64,000 nt of DNA, from NCBI GenBank assembly GCA_016720835.1, contig JADKJW010000001.1, positions 372,001 through 436,000 on the forward strand, written 5' to 3'. The stretch's first letter is position 1. Each line of letters begins with the position of its first letter. Positions 31,740 to 40,048 of the stretch are shown piece by piece. The position numbers were made by a program, and so were the translations under genes. The DNA comes from Ignavibacteria bacterium (GTDB lineage Bacteria; Bacteroidota; Ignavibacteria; SZUA-365). The notes beneath the pieces are model-generated. The model searched no databases. It saw nothing but the letters and a program-made list of their open reading frames with translations, and was not told the DNA's origin.

Positions 31740-34118
31740 ATGAACCAGTCACTCGCACTCGTGCCGCGCCTGCCCGCGGTGAAAATCTTCTTCTTCCTCG
31801 CGCTCGGCATCATGTTGTCGGAGTACACGCGCGTCCCCGTATCCACCGCCCTGATCACTGCGGCGGCGGCGGCCCTGGCAGCCATACCGCTCGTGTATAT
31901 CCGCACGGAGCATCCCGGCCCCAAACTGCTGCGCCTCGCGGCGTGCGCGCCGCTTCTGCTCTGCTCCGGCGTCCTGCTCGGCACCGCATCGCGCGAAGCT
32001 GCGGATACCTCGCTCCTGCCGCTCTCCGACACGAACGAGGCGCTGACCATGGAGGCCGTCGTCACATCGCGTCCGGTCGACAAACCCGGTCGCCGCTCCT
32101 TCGCGCTACGCGTGGAGAGCGTCGGCAGCGGCGATCAGAGGCGCATCGTGAACGCGCGCGCGCAGTGCGCCTGCTACGACAGGAGAAGAGACGGCGGCGA
32201 GCCGCGCCTGGTGCTGCGCGAAGGCGACCGCGTGCAGCTTGCGGGAAAGATCGCCTCCGCGCGTCCAGTGCGGAATCCCGGCGGCTACGACGCGCGCGCC
32301 GGATTGCGACGTCAGGGGATGACGGTGACCATATCCACCTCGGAGGAGAAACTCCGCGTGCTCGCGCGTGACAGCGCCTTCCACCTGCTTTCGACGCCGG
32401 TCGCCGCCGTGTGGCGCTTCGTGCGCGAGGCGGATCGGGCGTTGTTCGGGGCCTCGAGGGCGGCCATCATCGACGGACTGCTGCTCGGCGATCGCGGCAT
32501 GATCGACGACGAGGTCAATACCGCCATGCGCGACGCGGGCGTGATACATGTCCTCTCCGTCTCCGGCCTGCACGTTGTCATCATCCTGAGCATGATCTGG
32601 ATCCCTCTCGGTCGCGTGCCATTCCGGTATCGCGCGCCGATCGCACTGACATTGCTCTGGTTTTACGCGCTGCTCACCGGCATGGAGGCGCCCGTTGCGC
32701 GGGCCGCCATCGCCGCGACGGTGGTCATTCTCGGCCAGGCGCTGCAGCGTTCGCCGCACACGCTCAATTCCATCGCGGCTGCCGGCGTGCTCATCCTCCT
32801 GTTCTCGCCGCAGGCGCTGTTCCAGCCGGGCTTCCAGCTGTCCTTCGCCGCGGCGGCCTCCGTGGTGCTCTTCAATCCGCGCGTGGAGCACGGCCTGCTG
32901 TGGCTTCTGCCCATCGCACGCCGCGTGCCGGTGTTGACGCACGCGTTGTCGCTCGTCGCGATGACCATCTCCGCGCAAGCAGGCACGCTGCCGCTGCTGG
33001 CGGTGTATTTCGGACAAGTCAGTGTGGTATCGCTCGCCGCGAACCTGATCGTCGTGCCGCTCGTCTTCGTGGTGGTGGCCTGCGCCGTGGTCGGGGTGCT
33101 CCTCTCGCCGCTCAGCGTGGGCGCGGCGCTGCTGTACGCGGCGGTCTCCGACGCCGCATTGACGGTGATTGTCCGCAGTTCCGCCTTTCTCGCCTCGCTG
33201 CCCGGAGCCGTCGTGAACGTGCCGGGACTGTCCGCCTGGGAGATCGCGATCTACCTCACGGCGCTGTGCCTGCTGCTCGGCTGGCGCAGGCGCCTGCCGC
33301 AGCGTCTCGCGGTCACCGGCATGTTCTGCGCTGCATCCGCGCTGCTGCTGCCTCCTCTCCTCGATGCGGCGCCGACGAAGCCCGTCCTGCGCGTCACCGC
33401 CCTGGACGTCGGGCAGGGGGACGCGATCCTGATCGAGACGCCGGCGGGCAAGCGCGTGCTGATCGACACCGGTCCCTCCTCCGGCGGTTTCGATGCGGGC
33501 GAGAAAATCATCGTGCCGTACCTGCGCATGCGCGGCATATCCACGCTGGATGCGCTCGTCTTCACGCATCCGGACGACGACCACATCGGCGGCGCGGCCT
33601 CGGTGCTCGGCGCGGTGGACGCGCAGCGCGTGGTGTACGCGAACACCTGGAAACCCGGTCCCGTTGTGGCGGCGACCGACAGCGCCATGCGCGCGGAAGG
33701 AGCGCAATTATCGGACGCGCATGTCGGCGATACGATCTCGATCGATCCCGCCGTGCGGCTCTACGTCCTCTCGGCCGGTGCGGTGCTTGGCGCGTCGACG
33801 GATGCGAACAACAGTTCCGTCATGCTGCTGTTGCGGTATGGCCACACGGCCCTGCTCCTGCCCGGAGACGCGGAGGCGGAAGTGGAGGAAGCCGTCGCCG
33901 CGCGCTTCGGCGACTTCCTGCGCTGTGATGTGCTCAAGGCGGGACATCACGGCAGCCGCACGAGCAGCGCGCCCGCATTCCTCGACGCCGCGCGCCCCGG
34001 CAGGTGCTCATCTCCTGCGGACGGAACAATCGCTTCGGCCATCCCAGACGCGAGATTCTCGCGCGCTACGCGGAGCGCGCGATCCTCGTGCACCGCACCG
34101 ATATCGACGGCGCCATAG
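31740..34118 (+). CDS. comEC: ComEC/Rec2-family DNA uptake channel (C-terminal frameshift)
   Basis: The ATG at 31740 follows a strong GGAGGGAG site. The N-terminal region has two membrane helices and an OB-like DUF4131 region (LREGDRVQLAGKI, NPGGYDARAGLRRQG). The competence domain follows (DAGVIHVLSVSGLHVVI, FQPGFQLSFAAAASV) with about ten helices. The C-terminal metallo-beta-lactamase-like domain has ALDVGQGDAILIETP, HPDDDHIGG, LPGDAE and LKAGHHGSRTSS. Near 34000 one C appears lost from a C run: adding it back continues the protein as VLISCGRNNRFGHPRREIL to a TGA at 34166-34168 (about 809 residues). As written the ORF ends at 34118 with a scrambled tail. It probably imports single-stranded DNA during transformation. 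Confidence 0.9.
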   Translation: MNQSLALVPRLPAVKIFFFLALGIMLSEYTRVPVSTALITAAAAALAAIPLVYIRTEHPGPKLLRLAACAPLLLCSGVLLGTASREAADTSLLPLSDTNEALTMEAVVTSRPVDKPGRRSFALRVESVGSGDQRRIVNARAQCACYDRRRDGGEPRLVLREGDRVQLAGKIASARPVRNPGGYDARAGLRRQGMTVTISTSEEKLRVLARDSAFHLLSTPVAAVWRFVREADRALFGASRAAIIDGLLLGDRGMIDDEVNTAMRDAGVIHVLSVSGLHVVIILSMIWIPLGRVPFRYRAPIALTLLWFYALLTGMEAPVARAAIAATVVILGQALQRSPHTLNSIAAAGVLILLFSPQALFQPGFQLSFAAAASVVLFNPRVEHGLLWLLPIARRVPVLTHALSLVAMTISAQAGTLPLLAVYFGQVSVVSLAANLIVVPLVFVVVACAVVGVLLSPLSVGAALLYAAVSDAALTVIVRSSAFLASLPGAVVNVPGLSAWEIAIYLTALCLLLGWRRRLPQRLAVTGMFCAASALLLPPLLDAAPTKPVLRVTALDVGQGDAILIETPAGKRVLIDTGPSSGGFDAGEKIIVPYLRMRGISTLDALVFTHPDDDHIGGAASVLGAVDAQRVVYANTWKPGPVVAATDSAMRAEGAQLSDAHVGDTISIDPAVRLYVLSAGAVLGASTDANNSSVMLLLRYGHTALLLPGDAEAEVEEAVAARFGDFLRCDVLKAGHHGSRTSSAPAFLDAARPGRCSSPADGTIASAIPDARFSRATRSARSSCTAPISTAP

Positions 34119-34193
34119 CTCTCGAGAGCGACGGGAACGCCATACGGCGGGTCGGGTGGCCGCGATGAGTATCCAGTGTTCGTCACAATCGGC

Positions 34194-34201
34194 TATATTT
34201 G
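34194..34201 (+). promoter_or_regulatory. TAnnTTTG-type promoter element
   Basis: TATATTTG matches the Bacteroidota -7 consensus exactly. It lies 49 bases before the ATG at 34250 of the M50-like gene. The -33 TTTG is not clear (TGTTC at about 34177). Confidence 0.35.
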
Positions 34202-34249
34202 CGGGATGAATATGCAACGATTCCACCCGATACCGCGTCTCGCCGATGC

Positions 34250-34975
34250 ATGCGACCGATGAGGGCTGACGCGCTCTCACCCCGCGCGCGCATCCTGACT
34301 GCAGCGGTCCTGCTTGCCGCGTCGATCGTCTTCTGGGACTCGATCGTGCTTGCGCCCGTGAAGCTCTTCGTCGTGCTCATGCACGAACTCTCGCACGGTC
34401 TCGCCGCGGTGCTGACGGGCGGCAGCATCGTGCGCATCGAGATCGATCCGCGCATCGGCGGCGCCTGCCTGACGCAGGGCGGCTGGTCCTTCGTCGTCGT
34501 CTCGAGCGGCTACATTGGCAGTCTGCTGCTCGGCGGCGCCATCCTCCTCGCCGCGCAGCGGGCGCGCTCCGCGGCGCTGCTCGCGGGCGCCATCGGCGTG
34601 GCGGTGCTCGTCGTGACGCTGCTCTTCGTGCGCAACGGTTTCGGACTGGCGTTCGGCGTCGCTTTCGGCGCGGCAATGATCGCGATGGCGCGTTTCCTGC
34701 CGCCCGCGCTCGTCGAGACCGCCCTGCTCTACCTTGGCGGCATGTCGGCGCTGTACGCGGTGGTGGACGTGAAGGAGGATCTCCTCACGCTGCAGCCGCG
34801 CCTCACCGACGCCGCCATCATGGCGTCCATGACCGGCGTTCCAGCCATCGTGTGGGGGCTGCTGTGGAGCGCGTTGTCCCTCCTCCTGTTTCTCGTCATC
34901 ATGCGCCAGGTCTGGCGGCGCAATCAGGCCGCTGAGAGCGGCCGCTCCACCACACACCCCGGGCAATCCGCATGA
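34250..34975 (+). CDS. M50-like membrane metalloprotease
   Basis: A 241-residue protein with about six hydrophobic segments. The zinc-binding motif LMHELSHGLAAVLTGG carries HExxH, followed by VRIEIDPRIGG as in M50B peptidases (site-2-protease-like or FAD/YwhC-like). A C-terminal TM ends in RQVWRRNQ. M50B proteins cleave membrane-anchored substrates or act as stress-related membrane proteins; the substrate is unknown. An alternative start is the ATG at 34259. Its TGA overlaps the ATG of gltX (ATGA), so it is translationally coupled to it. Confidence 0.8.
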   Translation: MRPMRADALSPRARILTAAVLLAASIVFWDSIVLAPVKLFVVLMHELSHGLAAVLTGGSIVRIEIDPRIGGACLTQGGWSFVVVSSGYIGSLLLGGAILLAAQRARSAALLAGAIGVAVLVVTLLFVRNGFGLAFGVAFGAAMIAMARFLPPALVETALLYLGGMSALYAVVDVKEDLLTLQPRLTDAAIMASMTGVPAIVWGLLWSALSLLLFLVIMRQVWRRNQAAESGRSTTHPGQSA

Positions 34976-36399
34976 GTTCTCCCATCGTCGTCCGTTTTGC
35001 GCCCAGTCCCACGGGCTACCTCCACGTCGGCGGCGCGCGCACCGCCATCTTCAACTGGCTCTATGCGCGCAACCAGAACGGCCGCTTCCTGCTGCGCATC
35101 GAGGACACCGACCGCGCGCGCTCAAGCGACGCGATGACGCGCGAAATCCTCAACGGCCTCCGCTGGCTGGGGGTGGACTGGGACGACACGCCGTGGATAC
35201 AGTCCGAACACCTCGAGCGCCATCGCGCCGAATGCCTGCGCCTGCACGACGAGGACAAGGCCTACTGGTGCTACTGCTCGGCGGACGACCTTGCCGCCAG
35301 GCGCGCCGGCGCGGAAAACCACGACACGAAGTACGACCGTCGCTGCCTGAACCTCGGCGACGCCGAACGCGCGGCGAAGGAGGCGGCGGGACTCCCGCGC
35401 GTGCTGCGCTTCCGCGTCCCGGAAGGCGTCACCGAATTCTACGACATCGTGCACGAGGAGACGGCCTTCCGCAACGAGGAGATCGACGACTTCGTGATCC
35501 TCCGCTCGGACGGGTCGCCGGTGTACATGATCGCCGTCGTCGTGGACGATCACGACATGGGCGTCACCCAGGTCCTGCGCGGCGACGATCACCTCTCCAA
35601 CACGCCGAAACAGATATTGTTGTATAACGCGCTCGGGTACTCGGTGCCGATGTTCGGGCACATGCCGCTCATCCTCGGCGAGGACAAGAAGCGCCTGTCG
35701 AAGCGCCATGGCGCCACTGCCGTCGGGGAATACCAGACGCGCGGCATCCTGCCCGAAACCCTGTTCAACTTCCTCGCCCTGCTGGGCTGGTCGCCCGGCG
35801 AGGACCGCGAGATCATGTCGCGCGACGAGATGGTGGACCTCTTCGACGCCCGCCGCCTGCTGAAGAAGAGCTCGGTGTTCGACGAAAAGAAACTCGCGTG
35901 GATGAACGGACAGCACATCCGCCTGCTCGGCGACGCGGAGCTGCTCGACCGGCTGCGTCCCTGGCGCCCCGCCGCGCGTGCCTCCGTCCCCGACGACTAC
36001 CTTCTCCTGGTCCTCGCGCTGATGAAGGAGCGCATCGAACTGCTCGCGGACTTTTTCGAAAAGGCTGTATACTTTTTCGACGATCCGGCGCAGTACGACG
36101 CTGCCGGCGTCGCGAAACACTGGAAGCCCGAAACGTCCGCGCTGCTCCGCGCGCTCGCCGCACAATTCGCGTCCTGTCCCTTCGAAGCTCCCGCCCTGGA
36201 AGACCTCGTGCGCCGCAAGGCGGAGGAGGAATCCGTCTCCGCGGGCAAGCTCATTCACCCGCTGCGTCTCGCCCTCACCGGCGGCACGCAGTCGCCGAGC
36301 CTCTTCGACATGATGGTCGTGCTGGGCCGGGAGACCTGTGTAAGGCGGATAGAGACCGCCTTGAGAAGCAGGGAGTTGGGAGTTGGGAGTAATGAGTAA
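34972..36399 (+). CDS. gltX: Glutamyl-tRNA synthetase
   Basis: A 475-residue class I synthetase that charges tRNA-Glu with glutamate. The nucleotide-binding motif PSPTGYLHVGG (HIGH-type at 18-21), FLLRIEDTDRAR and the KKRLSKRHG signature near residue 240 are all present. The CYCSADDL segment near 100 corresponds to the zinc-binding region. The C-terminal anticodon-binding domain covers about 330-470. The last residues (SRELGVGSNE) are encoded by a 7-bp tandem repeat, so the natural end may have been shifted by it. It is coupled to the M50-like gene by a 4-base overlap. Confidence 0.97.
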   Translation: MSSPIVVRFAPSPTGYLHVGGARTAIFNWLYARNQNGRFLLRIEDTDRARSSDAMTREILNGLRWLGVDWDDTPWIQSEHLERHRAECLRLHDEDKAYWCYCSADDLAARRAGAENHDTKYDRRCLNLGDAERAAKEAAGLPRVLRFRVPEGVTEFYDIVHEETAFRNEEIDDFVILRSDGSPVYMIAVVVDDHDMGVTQVLRGDDHLSNTPKQILLYNALGYSVPMFGHMPLILGEDKKRLSKRHGATAVGEYQTRGILPETLFNFLALLGWSPGEDREIMSRDEMVDLFDARRLLKKSSVFDEKKLAWMNGQHIRLLGDAELLDRLRPWRPAARASVPDDYLLLVLALMKERIELLADFFEKAVYFFDDPAQYDAAGVAKHWKPETSALLRALAAQFASCPFEAPALEDLVRRKAEEESVSAGKLIHPLRLALTGGTQSPSLFDMMVVLGRETCVRRIETALRSRELGVGSNE

Positions 36400-36425
36400 G
36401 ACAATCTACTCCCAACTCCCTACTC
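36368..36425. terminator. Repeat-built hairpin between convergent gltX and glnS
   Basis: The left arm is GGGAGTT heptamers and the right arm is CTCCCAA/CTCCCTA heptamers, so the region folds into an imperfect stem of about 23 bases. Its + strand side is followed by TTTT. It sits across the gltX stop and abuts the glnS stop, so it could end transcription in both directions. It is also a member of the 7-bp-period arrays. Confidence 0.6.
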
Positions 36426-36426
36426 C

Positions 36427-38118
36427 CTACTGCTTTTCAGTCTTCTGCCACGTATCCTTCAGCCCCACGGTTTTGTTGAACACCAGCGCGCCGGGGGCGC
36501 TGTCGGGGTCGACGCAGAAGTAGCCGAGGCGCTCGAACTGGTAACGCTCGCCCGCCTTCGCTGAAGCCAGCGAGGGTTCGAGCCTGCAGTCGGTCAGCGC
36601 CTCGAGCGAATGCGGGTTGAGATGCGTGGTGTAATCGAGCCCTTCCGGCGCGACGTCGGGATTCTCCACGGTGAAGAGGCGGTCGTAGAGTCGCACTTCG
36701 GCGTTCACCCCGTGCGTGGCGCTCACCCAGTGGATGGTGCCCTTCACGCGGCGGTCGGCCTGCGCGCCGCCGATGCCGGTCTCGGGATCGTAGCTGCAGC
36801 GCAGCTCGACCACCGCGCCGTCCGCATCCTTCACGACCTCGTCGCAGCGGATGATGTACGCGTAGCGGAGCCGCACTTCAGCGCCGGGCGCGAGACGGTG
36901 GAATTTCTTGACGGGCTCGAGCATGAAGTCGTCGCGCTCCACCAGCAGCTCGCGCGTGAAGGCGATTTTCCGCGTGCCCATCGACGCGTCCTCGGGATTG
37001 TTGACGGCGTCGATCTCCTCGACGCGATCGGCGGGAAAATTCTCGATGACGATGCGCAGCGGGCGCAGCACGGCCATGCGGCGCGCGGCGCGGCGGTTGA
37101 GGTCCTCGCGCACGCTGTGCTCGAGCACGCCCACGTCGATCACGTTGTCGCGCTTCGCGACGCCGATGCGGTCGGCGAAGGCGCGGATGGATTCGGGCGT
37201 GAAACCGCGGCGTCGCAACCCGCAGATGGTGGGCATGCGCGGATCGTCCCAGCCGTTCACGCGGCCGGTCCGGACCAGCTCGAGCAGCTTGCGCTTGCTC
37301 ATCACGGTGTAGCTGAGGTTGAGGCGCGCGAACTCGATCTGCTGCGGATGGAAGACGCCGAGCTGCTCGATGAACCAGTCGTACAGCGGACGGTGCACCT
37401 CGAATTCCAGCGTGCAGATGGAGTGCGTGATGCCCTCGAGCGAGTCCGACAGCCCGTGCGCGAAATCGTACATCGGATAAATGCACCACGCGTCGCCCGT
37501 GCGGTGATGGTGCGCGTGCATGATGCGGTAGATGATGGGATCGCGCAGGTGCATGTTGGGCGAGGCCATGTCGATCTTCGCGCGCAGCGTGCGCGTGCCG
37601 TCGGGGAATTCCCCGGCGCGCATCCGCGCGAAGAGATCGAGATTCTCGTCGACGGGCCTGTTGCGGTACGGGCTCTCGGTGCCCGGCCGCGTGGGCGTGC
37701 CGCGATGCGCGGCGATGTCGTCGGCGCTCAGGTCGCACACGAAGGCGCTGCCCTTCCGGATCAGCTCAACGGCGTAGGCGTAGATCTGTTCGAAGTAGTC
37801 CGACGCGAAGAACATGCGCTCGTCCCAGGAGAAGCCGAGCCAGCGCACGTCCTCCTGAATGGAGTCGACGTACTCGACGTCCTCCTTCGTGGGATTCGTG
37901 TCGTCGAAGCGCAGGTTGCAGAGTCCGCCGTACTTCGCGGCCGTACCGAAGTTCAGGCAGATGGACTTCGCATGCCCGATGTGCAGATACCCGTTGGGTT
38001 CCGGCGGGAAGCGCGTGTGCACGCGGCCGCCGAAGCGGTCCGTGCGCTTGTGCTCGGCGATGATGTCGTCGATGAAGTTCGTTGCCGCGGGCGCGGTGGG
38101 TGTTGTCGCGTCGTTCAT
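36427..38118 (-). CDS. glnS: Glutaminyl-tRNA synthetase
   Basis: A 563-residue class I enzyme that charges tRNA-Gln directly. The signature FPPEPNGYLHIGHAK (HIGH at 46-49), LRFDDTNPTKEDVEYV and the VMSKRKLL (KMSKS-type) motif are present. The C-terminal beta-barrel anticodon domain is complete (GTIHWVSATHG, FERLGYFCVD). The start at 38118 gives MNDATTPTAPAATNFIDDII; longer in-frame extensions lack support. Together with gltX this suggests direct glutaminylation rather than the GatCAB route, as is common in Bacteroidota. It is convergent with gltX. Confidence 0.97.
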   Translation of the reverse strand: MNDATTPTAPAATNFIDDIIAEHKRTDRFGGRVHTRFPPEPNGYLHIGHAKSICLNFGTAAKYGGLCNLRFDDTNPTKEDVEYVDSIQEDVRWLGFSWDERMFFASDYFEQIYAYAVELIRKGSAFVCDLSADDIAAHRGTPTRPGTESPYRNRPVDENLDLFARMRAGEFPDGTRTLRAKIDMASPNMHLRDPIIYRIMHAHHHRTGDAWCIYPMYDFAHGLSDSLEGITHSICTLEFEVHRPLYDWFIEQLGVFHPQQIEFARLNLSYTVMSKRKLLELVRTGRVNGWDDPRMPTICGLRRRGFTPESIRAFADRIGVAKRDNVIDVGVLEHSVREDLNRRAARRMAVLRPLRIVIENFPADRVEEIDAVNNPEDASMGTRKIAFTRELLVERDDFMLEPVKKFHRLAPGAEVRLRYAYIIRCDEVVKDADGAVVELRCSYDPETGIGGAQADRRVKGTIHWVSATHGVNAEVRLYDRLFTVENPDVAPEGLDYTTHLNPHSLEALTDCRLEPSLASAKAGERYQFERLGYFCVDPDSAPGALVFNKTVGLKDTWQKTEKQ

Positions 38119-38300
38119 GGGAATCCCGATGTGATACCTCGTTGCTCGCCAATACAAGAACGCCGCCAGCATCGGACGGCGTAGACTCTCAATCTAACGA
38201 AATCCCGCCGTTGGGCAATGAGCATGGAGTATCACGAAGATGCAATGACAACACCCAGTCCCCTCTTGCCTCCCGCCCCCGCAACCGCTAGCTTGCAGGC

Positions 38301-38669
38301 ATGGAAAAACGCCACCTCATCCGCCTGCACAACGCCGTCTTCTACGCCTATCACGGAAACCACCACGAGGAGCGCCGCCTCGGAGGAAAATTCTATGTGG
38401 ATGTGGACATGGAGACGGACTTCACCGAAGCGGCGGAGAACGACACCCTCGCGAAGACGGTGAACTACGCCGACGTCTACGATTTCATCCAGGACATCGT
38501 GACCAGCTCGAAGGTCAACCTCATCGAAACGATCGCGAAGCGCATCGCCGACAAGATCCTTCTCGACTTCCCGATCGTCACCGGCGTGAGCGTCCGCGTG
38601 CGCAAACCCGGCGCGCCGATCAAGGGCGTGATCGACTACGTGGAAGTGCAGGTCGATGAGCGGCGCTGA
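38301..38669 (+). CDS. folB: Dihydroneopterin aldolase
   Basis: A 122-residue protein of FolB length. It cleaves 7,8-dihydroneopterin to 6-hydroxymethyl-7,8-dihydropterin and glycolaldehyde in folate synthesis. Motifs: FYAYHGNHHEERRLGGKFYV at the N-terminus, TVNYADVYDFI, NLIETIAKRIADKIL and VRVRKPGAPIKG, with the catalytic lysine in the last. It overlaps folK by 14 bases, the next step of the pathway. A TAGCTTGC element lies ten bases upstream of the ATG and could be the -7 box of a short-leader promoter. Confidence 0.96.
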   Translation: MEKRHLIRLHNAVFYAYHGNHHEERRLGGKFYVDVDMETDFTEAAENDTLAKTVNYADVYDFIQDIVTSSKVNLIETIAKRIADKILLDFPIVTGVSVRVRKPGAPIKGVIDYVEVQVDERR

Positions 38670-39171
38670 GCCCGCCGTCGCCTACCTCGGTCTCGGAAGC
38701 AACGTGGGCGACCGCGCCGGAGCCCTGCGCCTTGCCCTGGAGCACCTCTCGCGCCTCCCCTCCACCGACGCGCTCCGTCTTTCCCCGATCTACGAGACCG
38801 AACCGTGGGGCTACCGCGAGCAGGGGCCCTTCCTGAACGCCGTTGCGGAGCTTCGGACCGGATTGTCGGTTGTCGAGCTGTTCCATGCGTGCAAGCGCAT
38901 CGAGGCGGCGATGGGCCGCGCGCCCTCCGAGCGCTACCATCCGCGCGTGATCGACATCGACGTCCTCCTGTACGGCGCCGTCATCCATGCGGATCCCGTC
39001 CTGCATGTCCCGCATCCGGAGCTGGCCGCACGGCGTTTTGTGCTGCAGCCCCTCTGCGACCTCGCGCCGGCACTCATCCATCCCGTCCTGCACCTCCCCC
39101 TCTCGGAACTCCTGATCCTCTGCCCCGATACCGGCGCGGTCGCCCGATTTTTCCGTATCTTCCGTTCATGA
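38656..39171 (+). CDS. folK: 2-amino-4-hydroxy-6-hydroxymethyldihydropteridine pyrophosphokinase
   Basis: A 171-residue HPPK, which transfers pyrophosphate from ATP to the FolB product. Signature sequences are AYLGLGSNVGDR, SPIYETEPWGY, FLNAVAEL, MGRAPSERYHPRVIDIDVLLYG (HPPK PROSITE-like stretch) and VPHPELAARRFVLQPL. It starts inside folB and its TGA overlaps the ATG of the deoxynucleoside kinase (ATGA), indicating one polycistron. Confidence 0.96.
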   Translation: MSGAEPAVAYLGLGSNVGDRAGALRLALEHLSRLPSTDALRLSPIYETEPWGYREQGPFLNAVAELRTGLSVVELFHACKRIEAAMGRAPSERYHPRVIDIDVLLYGAVIHADPVLHVPHPELAARRFVLQPLCDLAPALIHPVLHLPLSELLILCPDTGAVARFFRIFRS

Positions 39172-39827
39172 AACGGGACATCCGCTATATCGCCATCGAG
39201 GGCGTGATCGGCGCCGGCAAGACCAGCCTCGCGAAACTGCTGCATGACCGGCTCGAGGGACGCCTGGTGCTCGAGAAATTCGAGGAGAACCCCTTCCTCG
39301 CGCGCTTCTATCAGCATCCGGAGCGCTACGCGTTCCAGACGCAGATCTTTTTCCTGCTGAACCGCTACAAGCAACTGCAGCACCTCGCGCAGCAGGAACT
39401 GTTCGAGGAGTTCCTGGTGACGGACTACATCTTCGAGAAGGACAAGATCTTCGCGCACCTGAACCTGCAGGACGACGAGCTGCAGCTCTACGACACGCTG
39501 GTCGGCAGCATCGAGCGCAATCTCGCCAAGCCCGACCTGGTCGTGTACCTGCAGTCGAGCATCGAGCGCCTGATGGGCAACATCCGGCAGCGCGGGCGCG
39601 ACTTCGAGCGCGGCATGTCGAAGAAGTACATCTCCGACCTGAACGACGCGTACAACTACTTCTTCTTCCGCTACAAGTCCACGCCGCTGCTCATCGTGAA
39701 CTCCACGGAAATCGACTTCGTGAAGGACGAGGAGCAGTTCGAGGACCTCGTGCGGCAGATTCTCAAACCCGATCACGTCGCCATCGAATACTACACGCCC
39801 CTGTCACGCGGGCGGAAGGAGACCTGA
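39168..39827 (+). CDS. Deoxynucleoside kinase
   Basis: A 219-residue enzyme of the dGK/dCK/TK2-like family, which phosphorylates deoxynucleosides for salvage. The P-loop is EGVIGAGKTS (11-20), followed by the substrate-binding stretch EKFEENPFLARFYQHPERY, the VTDYIFEKDKIF segment (DRS-like motif) and a LID region with RQRGRDFERG. A longer upstream reading of the frame runs through folK and is not used; the ATG at 39168 aligns with family starts. It sits in the folB-folK operon. Confidence 0.93.
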   Translation: MKRDIRYIAIEGVIGAGKTSLAKLLHDRLEGRLVLEKFEENPFLARFYQHPERYAFQTQIFFLLNRYKQLQHLAQQELFEEFLVTDYIFEKDKIFAHLNLQDDELQLYDTLVGSIERNLAKPDLVVYLQSSIERLMGNIRQRGRDFERGMSKKYISDLNDAYNYFFFRYKSTPLLIVNSTEIDFVKDEEQFEDLVRQILKPDHVAIEYYTPLSRGRKET

Positions 39828-39832
39828 TCGCG

Positions 39833-40018
39833 ATGTTCCGCATCATCCTGATGGCCGTCGTCTCGTTTTTCGTGTTCCGCCTCCTGCAGCGAATGACTTC
39901 GCCGCGCTCCATGCACGGCGAGGGATGGTTCGCGCGCAAACCGCGTTCGCGCGAGCGCGCGGAGAAGTACCCCGACGCGGTCGACGCGGACTTCGAAGAA
40001 CTGGACGAAAAAAAGTAG
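39833..40018 (+). CDS. Small single-helix membrane protein
   Basis: A 61-residue protein. One N-terminal membrane helix (MFRIILMAVVSFFVFRLLQ) is followed by a basic cytoplasmic stretch (RKPRSRERAEKY) and an acidic end (DAVDADFEELDEKK). It resembles the DUF4834-type small proteins of Bacteroidota, without firm homology. It starts five bases after the deoxynucleoside kinase stop and precedes the heptosyltransferase-like gene, so it is part of the same operon. Confidence 0.7.
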   Translation: MFRIILMAVVSFFVFRLLQRMTSPRSMHGEGWFARKPRSRERAEKYPDAVDADFEELDEKK

Positions 40019-40048
40019 TCCGGCCTGAAAGGACCGCACCCGGGGATC

